Source: Strix aluco (taxonomy: Eukaryota; Chordata; Aves; Strigiformes; Strigidae). From it: a stretch of DNA of 64,000 bases. Under the pieces are notes generated by a model that made no database searches, was not told where the DNA came from, and saw only the letters and a program-made list of their open reading frames with translations. Below, one piece after another: positions 1 through 10,081 of this stretch; position 1 is the stretch's first letter; each line of letters opens with the position of its first letter. A program made the translations under genes and the position numbers. The stretch is taken from contig NC_133946.1 in assembly GCF_031877795.1 (NCBI RefSeq), positions 12,499,144 through 12,563,143 on the forward strand, written 5' to 3'.

Positions 1-3000
1 TCCGAGGGGGCCCCTTCGCTCCCCGTGTCCAGCAGGGTCCCACCAGCAGCCTCTGGCGGCAGCAGGGAGGCCCCAGGGCTCGGGGGGGCAGCAGCCGGCT
101 CGGGGGGGTCCCTCTCCTCCTCGGCGGGGCTGGGCGGCTCGCTCTGGGGGGGCTCCGCAGCGTTGCCTGTCAGCGGGCTGGGGGCCGAGAGGCGGATGGT
201 TCTGCTCGGGGAGACAAAGACGAGAGCCCGGAGTTGCACTGGGGTCACAGAACCCCTTCCCCTGCCCCCAGCCTCACCTCTGGCAGCCCCCAGGGGAAAC
301 TGAGGCACAGGGAGGGCAAACACGGCTCCTGCGAGGTCAGGGCAGGAGCCGGGTGCCCAGGACTCTCCCCCCTCTCCCGGGATGTCACACCAAGGTGGGG
401 GCACCTCTGGGAAGTTCCCCCAAAGCCCCATCGCAAAGGCTGGGGCAGAATCTGGGGGTGGGAAGGGCGAGGAGGCTGCCAGACAAATAGGGAACTGAGG
501 CCAACTCCCCCCCTTGGGGCAGAGAAAGGGGTCGGGCCCCCCCAGGAGGGTCACCAGCCCCCAGGAGGTGACCAAGGGGCCCCAAGGGGCAGGAGGAGGA
601 GGAGGAGGATTGGAACCACCCAGGGTGCAGGAAGGCGCCGGCAGCAGGAAACCACACAGCTCCCAGGGCAGGGGGTGGGGGCTCCCTGCTGCCCCACACA
701 GGTCGACCCAGCTGGGGCCTTCCCAAGGCCCGTGGGGCTTTCGCTTCCCTCCTCCTGGGATCCTTCTTTTCAGGCAATTTGAGGGAATTTATCGGAAATT
801 TATTTATTTGAGGGAATTTTTTTTTTTGGGTGGGGGGAATCCACAGCTCCACGAGTTTGGCTGAAATCAGGGTTCCCACATCCTGACGAACCGGTAATTG
901 CACGGGGGTAATTCTGCCAGTTTTTAGGGGGGCCGAGGGAATGCCAGCACCCCCCCACATCGGAGGGAGGGTGCCCCAAAAGCATCATCCCCTCCTGGAT
1001 CAGCTTGAGAGGGCAGATCCCGCTGGGACAAATCAAAACCCAGTCCCTCAAACCGTCCCCGCTGCGGTTGTGGGGCTGGCGGGGGACACAGCGGCTGGGG
1101 AAGGAGCTCTGGCAGCCCAGGGCCCACGCAACGGGCGAGGCACAGCAGGACAACGCACACGGCGTCCCAAGCCCCCGCCGCAGCACGGCTCCCCTCACCA
1201 GCACCCTCCTTACCCATCGGCCGAGCCGCCGTCGCCTCCCGGGCTCTGCTCGCCGTCGCCGCAGTCCCGGCTGCGGGCCGCGCAGCGGGCGCCGAACGCG
1301 CTGGCCCACTCCCGGCGCTTGGCCTCGGCGTCGCGCAGCTCCGCGCTCCAGACCGGCTCGCCCAGCCTGGCCTCCGGCGCCTGGCCCAAGTTGCCCACGG
1401 CAGGCAGGTTGCCCAGGCCGGGGCCCCAGCCGGTGGCCTCTGGGCTGCTGAAGGAAAGATCTCCGGGCCAGTCTCGCAGAGGCCTCCTCACACCGGTCCA
1501 GGCCGCGGAGCCATCGGCTGCCGCCACGGCGCTGCAGGGATCTGGTGCTCGCTCTGTCCCGATGGTGCCAAACTGGTTGTGGCGCTGGGCTCCCCCGAGC
1601 TCCCCAGCCCAGTCCCTGCTCTCGGTGGCGCCGTGCTCCCGCCGGTCGGTGCTGCCCCAGCTGGGCTCCTGCGCCGGGGTGTCGGGGCCGCGGGGGCCAG
1701 GCGGGTCGTCTTCCCTGACGCCAAAGGCATCGGCCAACTCGGTTTGGCCAAGGCCGCGCTCCCCAGCCCAGCTCAGCTGGGCGGGACTAAACTCTCCATC
1801 CTCCTTGTGGGCGTTTGTAGAGCTGTACTCGCCGGCCCAGGCTGCTCTGCCAGGGCTGAACTCCCGCTCCTGAGTCTCCCCGTCCCTGGTGCCGTATCCA
1901 TCATCCCAGGCCGCTCTGCTGGGGCTGAACTCCCCGTCCCGGCTCTCCCCATCCCCGGTGCCATACTTGCCGGCCTCGGCCGCTCTGACAGGGCTGAACT
2001 CCCGGTCCTGGCTCTCCATGGCCCTGCTGTGGTAGTCGCTAGCCCAGGCAGGTCTGCTGGGGCTGAACTCCCGGTCCTGGCTCTCCATGTCACGGGCGCT
2101 GTACTCACCAGTCCAAACTGGTCTGCTGGGGCTGAACTCCCCGTCGTGGGGCTCATCCCTAGCGCTGAACCCATCATCCCAGGCAGGTCTGCTGGGGCTG
2201 AACTCCCGGTCCTGGCTCTCCATGTCCCTGGGGCTGTAGCTGCTGTCCCAGGCCGCTCTGCTGGGGCTGAAATCCTTCTCTGGGCTCCCAGTGTCCCCAG
2301 TGCTGGATCTGCCAGCCCAGCCCAGCGTAAAATCCTTCTCCTTGGTCTCGGCATCCCCGCTGCTGTATTTACTGGCCCAGTCTGGGCTGAGCTCCCCATC
2401 CTTCCCCTGCGCGTCGCCGGTGCCGTACCCGCCAGCCCAGCTGAGCCGCCCGGAGCCTGGCCCCTTGTCCCGCCGCTGGCCATGCCCCACGCCGTAGCCA
2501 CCGCTCCAGTCAGCCTCCCCGGCGCTGAGCTCCTCCCCGCCCGCACCACCCAAGCCGTAGCTCGTGCCCCACTTGGGTTTGCCGGCACCAAAGTCTCGAT
2601 CCTGCCGGCAGCTCTCCCCCGTGCCGGGGGGTGCGGGCCAGTCGCCGCGGCCCAGCCTCATCTCCCCCGTCAGCTCCGTCCCTTCATAGTCGCTGCCCCA
2701 GTCCCTCCCGGCTGTGCTGAAGGGCCTGTCCTGCCGGTCCCCATCCCTGACGCCGTGGGCGCCGTCCCAGGTTGATTTGGTCCCGAATTCACAGTCCCGC
2801 TCTGTCTCACCGGGCCAGTCTCTCTCCCTGGGTGCAGCCTCGCGGGTCCAGTTGAAGGCGCCGGCCTGGGGAGGGTGGCCGATGCCAAACTCACTGCACA
2901 GATCCTTCCGTGACCAGCCCAGCAGGTCCTGGGGGAGAGGGGAGAAGGGGGAGAGGGGTTAGAAGGAATTCGAAGGGGGAGAGGGAATTCGAAGGGGGAG

Positions 3001-6000
3001 AGATGGGAGAGGGGGTTAGAGGTGGTTAGACAGAGGATAGGCGTTAGAGGGGGGAGAGGGAATTAGAGAGGAGAAATGGAATTAGAGGGGGGAGAGGGGG
3101 TTAGAGAGGGGAGAGGGGTTAGAGGAGGGAATTAGAAGGGGGAGAGGGGGTGGGGGTTAGAAGGGGGACAGTGGGGAGAAGCAATTAAAGGGGGTCAGAG
3201 GGGGCAGCAGCCCCAGCCCAGGCAGCAGAGAGGAGACTTGGGGAGGAAAAGCCAGGGGGAAACACCCCGGGGTGCCGGGGGGACACAGCACGAGCCGAGC
3301 CCCATCCCGGCCCTCCCCTCCCCACCCCTGCACAGTGCGCTCCCGCTCGGCCCCGCCACGTCCCGTCCCACCGTCCGTCAGGCGCAGGGCCCAGCGCCAC
3401 CCCGACACCGCAACCCCCCCTCACCTCCGGCCCCTCCGTGCCCGGAGAGGCGTGCCCCGCGGCATGGGCCCCCGGCGACGCCAGCAGCTCCGTCAGCCAG
3501 CCCGGGTCGGCGTGGGGGTCTGGGCCCCTCGAGGATACTTCGCTGTGGCCCGGCCCGCCGGGGCCTTGCAGGCTCGTGGGGCGGTGGCCCGCTGGCGCCC
3601 AGGCCGAGCCAGCCGGATCCTCCTCGGTGGGGAGGCCGGACTGGGCGGGGGGCTCAGGCTCCATCACACAGAGAGGGGAGCGGGGCAGGGCGGCATCCCG
3701 CTCTGCCTCCTCTTCCTCCTCCTCCTCCTCCTCCTCTGCCTCTCGCTGGGCCACGGGACCCCCCGGACATGGAGCCCCCTCTGCTTCCTGGCTGCTGGCC
3801 ACCCCCTCGGATCCGCTGTCCCCCCGGGAGCACAGGGGGCTGGGGGAAGGATCCTCCTGGTCCGACTCGCCCTCTTCGGAGAGCCCTGAGTCGGCTGCCT
3901 CCCGGATGGGGGAGCGGGGGGGGGACGCTAGCCGCCGCGCCCCCCTCAAGGGGAACGTCCACTCGAAGGACTGGGAAAGGCTCCAGCCGGACTCACTGCC
4001 CAGGGATGGCTCTGAGAGGGGGTCCCCGGGCCGGGGCAGGGCGCTCAGCGAGCCCCCCAGCTCCCCCAAGCCCTGTCCCGTGGGCGGGGGCTGCAACACC
4101 CCCTCTGAAGAGCGCCGGAGTCCTGAGTCCCTGGAAGGGGGAGGAGGGCTGAAACCAGGACCCTCAGGGGACTGTGGGGACACTGGGGAGTCGTCGGGTC
4201 CCTCTGGGGAGCCAGGGGGACGGGAGGCTTTGGCAGGGGGCTCGGGGGCAGGGCTGGGGGGGCCTGGGTACTCGGGGGCAGCCTCAGGAGAGCCGGGGGG
4301 GCAGGTGACTCTGGGGGGCAGTTCAGGAGTGCCAGGGGGGCTGACAGTATCGGGGGACCCCTCCCCGGGAGTGTGGGGGGAGCCAGGGGAGCGGGACGCG
4401 CTGGGCCGGGGTTCAGCAAAGGAGGAGGAAGAGGAGGAGGAGGGAGCACCCGGGGCCTGGATGGAGGCGGTCGAGACCTCAGCTGGAGGCGGAGCAGGGG
4501 ATGCAGGGGATTCAGGGGAGCCAGGGGCCGGGAGCTCGGAGGGGGCATCGGGAGAGCCGGGGGCCGAGGCAGAGGGCTCAGCTGGCTGGAAAGGAGCCCC
4601 TGGGGCAGGGGCCGGGCAGGCGGGGGGCCTCGGGGAGCCCGGGGGTCCGAGGGCGCCCGGCTGGAGAGAGGAGAGCTGTGGAAAGAGCCGGGGGGGGGGG
4701 GGGGGTCACGTCACTCGAGAGGAACCTCCCAGGCATCCCCTGCTCCCGAATCGCAGCCCCCCCTCTCCCAGCCGAGGGTCCCTCAGGCCGGCCCCCCCCT
4801 CAGGCCGCGGGCAGGAGGTGCCCACGCTTCCTGCCAGCGCCCGGCCGCTTCCTGCGTGACTCAGCCTGGGCGGCAACCGGTGGCCCCCAGCCCCGAGCCC
4901 CCCGCTGCTGCCCCCCTTGCGCGCCCGCCCTCTGCCAGCGCGGAGACAGATGGAGAGGAGGAAATGAAGCAGGAGGAAGTAAAATCCAACCCCCCCCTAA
5001 GCCTGGACCCTCCCACCCCACCACGGGGCCAGGCATCCCCTGGCCAGCGTCACCCTGCCTGACGCTGTCAGGGTTTGTCCCCCTTGCCGGGGTGACCCAG
5101 TGCCCCCCTCACGGTGTCCCCAGGACCCGGTGTCCCGGTCACCGCCCCCAGCGCGGCCAGGGGGGCCGAGGGGGGTTGGCGGGGAGCCCGAAAGGGCCTG
5201 CCCTGCCACATACCTGCCGGGTCACCAAACCCCGGCTGGTGACTCACGGCTGCTCCCTGCCCACGCCTCGGCAGCGGCGCTGGCACACGCCACCCCCTCC
5301 GAAATAACCTGGCCCCGCGCCCGGGCACCCAGCGCCGGGGGCAGGCAGCCCCCCCCGCCCCAAGGAGAAAGGAGAGACACGCACCCCGCAGAGAGGGAGC
5401 CCCGGAGGAGACAGGAGAGCCCCGAAGGAGAGAGCCCAGGAGCGGAGCTGCCGCGGCACGGGAAGGCGAGGCGAGAACTCACATCACGGGGGGACGGTGG
5501 CCTCCGGCGTCCGCGGGGGTCCCCGGCACAGCTCGGGCCGGCTGGGGGGGAGCCGCTGCCGGAGAAAAATGGGGAAGCAGGGTGAATTCCCACCGCCCGG
5601 CCCCAAACCACCCGCTCTGGCCGCAGGATGGGGTCGGGCGAACCGCAAGAGGCCCTTCAACCACTGCAAAGCCGTGCCTGAAACCGGCACCGAGCTGCCT
5701 GGGCTGCAGAGGGGAGGGAGGCAAATCAGCTGCAATCCCCTTTCTGAGAAGTTTGCAGTCCTTCGGAGAGCAAGTTTCTCACACTCCGGTTTAAAATAGC
5801 CCCCGTCTCACTCTCCCGGAGGTGCCCAGCTCTCGGGAGCATGGCCAAGCGCTGGCTCTCACCCAGGACATCCTGCAGCCAGGAGTCCCACGGATTCACC
5901 CGCGCCCACTACCATGGCATGGCCCACCAGGAAAAAATAAAAAAAACCAGCAAATATGGGGAAAAAAGGGGCATTTCCCAAGGGGAGCGACATCCCGCCC

Positions 6001-7081
6001 TGTTATTCCCAGCCCTGGGGACGGCCTGGCTCCCTTCCTGGCCCTCAGGGGCTGCAGGCGCAGAGGCAGCTCTGCCACCGGGACGTTCCTGCGGCCTGAG
6101 CCCAGACCTCAGCTCCGTTATTCCTGTCCCCGTGACGGCTCGGAACGACACTCCCCATCCCCACCGTCCCTCGCTGGGGTCGGTCCCCAGCCCCTCACCT
6201 CGTCTCGGCAACCGGGCATCCGTCGTCCTCCACCCCCAGCTTGCCCGCCACGGGTTGGGGTGCCTGGCGGGTTTCACTGGGGGGGGCTGCGTCCGCCTCC
6301 CCGCTGGGCCGCCTCCGGAAAGCGGTGAAAGTCTTGGAGCCGAAGCGAGAGGAGGGATCGGGGCAGAAGGGCGAGAGCCGCGCTCGGTCCGGGCTGCCCG
6401 GGCCCTCCCTGCTGTCCATTTTGGCAAGGATCTCCTCCACGGTGGTGCCTGGAAATCTCTCCAGTTTGGTCGCCACCGGCACCGGTGTTACCTTGAAGGG
6501 AGCCGGGCCCTTGCGGGAGGGGGTCGGTGGGGCAGGGGGCACCTCCTCGCCAGGGGGCAAGCCCGGGTCCTCGGTGGCTGCAACCAAAGGGGACGACAGC
6601 CCCTTCCCGTTGGGGGTCTCGGGTGACTTGAGGGTGAAGGAGGGGCGCCGGAGGGGCCCCCCCACGCTGCCCCTGCCATAGGGCTGGGGCCCGGCCAGGC
6701 GGTTCATCTTCTCGGCGGAGGGCAGCTCCGGGCGCGGGTGCCGCGGCCCTGGCGGGGTGTGCGGCAGGGAAGGCTTGGCGGGCACGGCCGGCTTGGGCAG
6801 CACGCGGGGCTTGGGCCGGATGGGCGGCTTGGGGCGCGCGGTGCCTGTGGGGGGGGAGAAATACCGCGTTGGAGGAGCCCCGTGGCCCTACCGGGCTACC
6901 CCGGGCACCTGCCCGGCATCCCCAGGGGAGCTTTCCTAGCGCAGAGCAGACCGGCAAAGCCCCCCAGCACCCCAATTTCTCCCCCACTCTGGGACAGACC
7001 TTTCTCGGGGCTGCCGGCCGCCAGCCCAGCCCCGCCGGCACTGGGCAACGTGGGGCGCAGGGGCTGCGGCTGGGAGGCCAT
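1..7081 (-). CDS. TNKS1BP1: TNKS1BP1 (182 kDa tankyrase-1-binding protein), 3' end off window
   Basis: Coding exons read on the minus strand: 7081-7000 (ATG at 7081), 6844-6199, 5555-5483, 4660-3425, 2928-1214 and 201-1. All have GT-AG borders and matching phases, giving about 1,317 codons; the human protein has about 1,729, and the C-terminal end lies outside the window. Family hallmarks are ELPSAEKMNRLAGPQPYG and TTVEEILAKM in exon 2, RRSSEGVLQ and WSLSQSFEWTFP in exon 4, and LLGWSRKDLCSEFGIG at the start of exon 5. The 73-base third exon is the least certain; it was chosen because it alone reconciles the flanking phases. Exon 5 holds a long run of degenerate 20-25 residue repeats. RDCGDGEQ (1269-1246) fits the tankyrase docking consensus RxxGDG. 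The product is a largely disordered cytoplasmic/cytoskeletal scaffold linked to tankyrase and the CCR4-NOT complex (family knowledge). Confidence 0.93.
1770..2460 (-). repeat. Coding repeat array in TNKS1BP1 exon 5
   Basis: About ten units of 20-25 residues follow the pattern E-F-S-P-S-R-(A/P)-A-W, a variable Y/G-rich spacer, then R-D-x-E-S-Q-D-R. They are nearly identical in DNA: GGGGCTGAACTC recurs on the plus strand about every 60-75 bases. The human protein has a comparable but diverged array, so the bird array looks recently homogenised. Confidence 0.8.
2931..3190. repeat. Purine-rich degenerate tandem repeat in a TNKS1BP1 intron
   Basis: The intron between the two large exons contains repeated GGGGGAGAGGG(A/T)TTAGA-like words for about 250 bases, all G/A on the plus strand. 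The period is irregular (about 18-25 bases). No coding signal is seen. Confidence 0.7.
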
Positions 7082-8169
7082 GGTGAAAGCGGGGCCGGGG
7101 CTCGGCAGACACGGTGCAAGGTCAGCCCCTGGGGAGAGAAGAGGGAGGGGGGAGGGTTTCAGGGAGTGTCCCTTCGCCGGTGGGACCCAGCCCCGCTGCG
7201 CCGCGGCACCAACCTCCCAGCCCCGCGCCAACCCTCGTGTCCACCTGTGCAGCACAGCGTGCCAAACCACCGCCAACCCTCTCCCCGCCGGTACCACCCT
7301 TCGTACGCCTGCCCCGGCTCACCTGCGCCAACCGGGCACGGCGCAGGAATCCCAAACGCTGCGGCAAACCCCCCTCTGCCTGTACCCTCACGTACACGTC
7401 GGCGATCGCGTGTACCCCGGCCTGACTCCCGCACACCGTGACCCCCCCAAACACCCTGCGCTTCCTCCTCTACCTGTACCGGCCCTCCTTGGCCTGTCCC
7501 CACACCCCAACACACACGTGTCACCCCCACCGACCTGTGCCGACCTCCCCAAACTCCAGTTTGCCCCACTGACCACCTCAGCCCCCCCCACTCCAGCACA
7601 CCCGCCCCGTGTCAGCCCCCCGCAGCCCCGGAGGTGCCAGCCAGCCCCCCCTGACCCCCATGGGGCCGGGAGCACCCCCCAATACCCACCCACCCTCCGC
7701 TGGGGGGGCCGTGGGGTGCCCCACTCACCTTCCCCACAGCAGCCTCATGTCCGGGGCGGGTCGTGGACACGGGTGGGGAGGGGCGCAGGGCGGGCGGGGA
7801 GCGGGGAGGGGGGGTGCCGTCCCCACGGGTCTCACGCTGCCGCCGCTCCCGTGACTCACCGGGGCTGCGGGGACAGGAAAAACCCGCTCGGTGCCTCCTC
7901 CCGGCCCTGCCCTCCCCTCCCCTCCCCTCCTCCCCCCGCCTCGCTCCCTCCTGCCCCGCCGGGGTCCACCCCCCCCACACACAGACAGGCCCCCCCTTCC
8001 TTCCACGGGGGAACCGGCGTCACGGCCGCCCCAACCCCCATCTGGAAGCCATCGGGCCCGTTTCCCAACCCCTTGGCAGCCCCGGGACAGTGACGAGGCC
8101 CCGCTCCCCGCCCCGGGATGCAGGTCCGTCCCGTTGTGCCCCGTCACCCGCCCCAAGTCCTCCCCCGGT

Positions 8170-8280
8170 GGGGCCTACTCCCGTTGCCCCGGCAACGAAG
8201 GCCCCGCTCGAGTAGCTGGGTAGGCCGCAGCCCGCGGGGCCTAGGCCCGTCGCCGTGGCAACGGAGCCCCCCACTCGATT
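8170..8280. promoter_or_regulatory. Duplicated RFX X-box elements upstream of TNKS1BP1
   Basis: GTTGCCCCGGCAAC at 8183-8196 is a perfect inverted-repeat X-box of the RFX type. A second copy, GTCGCCGTGGCAAC (8249-8262), lies 66 bases on. Flanks are also alike (GGGGCCTA... before, ...CACTCGA/GCTCGAG after), so one segment seems to have been duplicated in tandem. Confidence 0.6.
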
Positions 8281-8443
8281 TTGGGGAAAGAGGGAAAGCA
8301 CCGGGCCCGCCGTTCCCGCCCGCGGGGCCCCGCGGCTTCGCCCCGGCGGCCACAGCGGGCCCGGAGGAGTGAAAAGGGGGGGAGAGGGGAGGGGAATCCC
8401 AGTTTCCCGCAGTCCCGGCCCAGCGGAGCGACCCCCGCTCACC

Positions 8444-8476
8444 CGCCGCCGCCGCCGCCGCCGCCGCTGCTGCTGC
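8444..8476. repeat. GCC/GCT triplet repeat
   Basis: About eight CCG/GCC triplets pass directly into three CTG triplets and then CATATTCATGAG, in the CpG island between TNKS1BP1 and SSRP1. It probably lies in or near an untranslated first exon. Confidence 0.75.
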
Positions 8477-8789
8477 ATATTCATGAGCGCGCGCCCGCCC
8501 GCACCCCCCCCCCCCGCGCTGGCCACGCCCCTCCCCACCCCACCCCTCCGCCAACCAGCGAGAGCGGCGGGACAGAGCGGCCCCGGCGCCGCGTGGCCGG
8601 GCGGACCACAGAGAGGAGGGGGCCAGAGAGGCGCCGTGCCCCGCCCCTCTCCCCCTGGGTTTACCATAGAGAGGGCGCGGGAGGGGCTCCCACCGCTGCC
8701 CGACTGTTGGGGCGCTGGGGTTACCCGCCCCACCGACACCCCCCGCCCCTGCGCCAGGCCCAGCGCCGCCGGCCACTGCACCGCGGGAC

Positions 8790-9150
8790 CTCCCTGACAC
8801 CCCACTGCACTGTACAGCCGGTTCACAACACCCCAGGCTCTCCCCAGCTGACACCCCCCCACAGCGCACAGCCGGCCTGCAGCACCCTGTGACCTCCCTG
8901 ACACCCCACCACAGCACACAGCCGGCCTGCAGCACCCCGTGACCTCCCTGACACCCCAGCACAGCACACAGCTGGCCCGCAGCACCCTGTGACCTCCCTG
9001 ACACCCCACAACAGTGCACAGCCGGCCTGCAGCACCCTGTGACTTGACACCCCACAACAGCGCACAGCTGGCCTGCAGCACCCCATGACCTCCCTGACAC
9101 CCCAGCACAGCGCACAGCCAGCCTGCAGCACCCCAGCTCTCCCCTGACTC
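8790..9150. repeat. 50-bp minisatellite between TNKS1BP1 and SSRP1
   Basis: About five to six copies of a 50-base unit containing CTGACACCCCACAACAG, CACAGCCGGCCTGCAGCACC and GTGACCTCC; successive units start near 8848, 8898, 8948 and 8998. Degenerate copies continue to about 9,260. Long minus-strand ORFs here are repeat artefacts. Confidence 0.85.
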
Positions 9151-9679
9151 CCACCCCGCTACAGTACACCCCATCACCTCCCCTGCCCCACACCCCGCTG
9201 CAGCACACCGGCGGCTCGCGATACCCAGACCCTCCCCAGCTGACCCCCCACCGCGGCACACGGCGCCCTACGACACCCCAGCTCCTCCGCGCTGGGCTGG
9301 TGGTGCCAGTAAGCAGCGGCGGGGGGTAGTGGTCAGGCTGGGCCTCGCCCCGTCCCGAGGGGCCGCAGGCAGGCCAGGAAGCGGCCGCCATCGCGGGGGG
9401 GGAAGCGGCGCTAATCGGATGAGGCCCCCGCGGCGGCGGCTGGGTGGGAGGAGGAGAAACCCCCAAATCGCATCAGGATCGAGCGAGGGGCTCCATTAGA
9501 GCGGGGGGGCGGGGGCTGCTAATGGACGCTGGGGAGTGAGCTCAGGCGCTGGCCCCGGTTCAAGGCAGCCGGCCCGGGGCCGCGCTGCCGGGTGGGGGGG
9601 GGGGCGGGAAGGAAGGGGGGGAGCCGGCCCCGCTCCCGCCCCAGCTCTGCACCCACACTCACGCCCTCGGTGGGTTTTT

Positions 9680-9685
9680 TTTATT
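9680..9685 (-). terminator. SSRP1 polyadenylation signal
   Basis: AATAAA read on the minus strand, about 400 bases past the SSRP1 stop codon. An A/T-rich stretch (9721-9805) lies within the 3' UTR. Confidence 0.7.
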
Positions 9686-10081
9686 CAATCGGAGTTGCCA
9701 TGTGAACGGACCCAAAATACAAAAAAAAAAAAAAAAAATAAAATAACCAAACAAGGAAAGAAAAGAGACGGAAACAAACCCGAGTATTTAAAAAAAATAA
9801 ATTGATGCGAAACAGGGCTGAGGTGGGACCAAGGCCCCTCCAGGGCCTCCTTCCTCCATGGGGTCCCGCTCCCCCTGCCAGGCACTGAGGGCTGAGGGAG
9901 CTGGGGGGCCCCGACCCCGCTCCCCCCGCCCTGAGCACGGGGGCAGGAGGAGGCGAGGTGGCGGGTGGCGAGGCGGGGCGGGGAGCAGGCGAAGGCCAAG
10001 CCCCGGGTCCCTGCCGGGGGGCCGGGACACCCGCACCCCTCGCCGATCCGGGAACCAGCCTGGGGCCAGCTGGGGACGGGG

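Larger units (their letters stand above)
7129..8480 (-). promoter_or_regulatory. TNKS1BP1 5' region and CpG island
   Basis: A splice acceptor ends at 7129, 47 bases upstream of the start codon, so the ATG exon is preceded by at least one noncoding exon. Candidate donors read on the minus strand lie near 7731 and 7858. The sequence from about 7.9 to 8.5 kb is CpG-rich with ETS/Sp1-like words and no TATA box, as expected of a housekeeping promoter. The transcription start is not resolved from sequence. Confidence 0.55.

Noticed and set aside
3438-4859. Plus-strand 473-residue ORF with collagen-like GxP-rich sequence
   Set aside because: It is antisense to the TNKS1BP1 coding exon 4660-3425, whose frame is supported by human homology and splice phases; the Gly pattern is the complement of Pro/Ser codons.
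9715-9805. A-rich run resembling a retroposed poly(A) tail
   Set aside because: It lies inside the SSRP1 3' UTR upstream of the AATAAA in transcript sense and has no flanking target-site duplication or element body.
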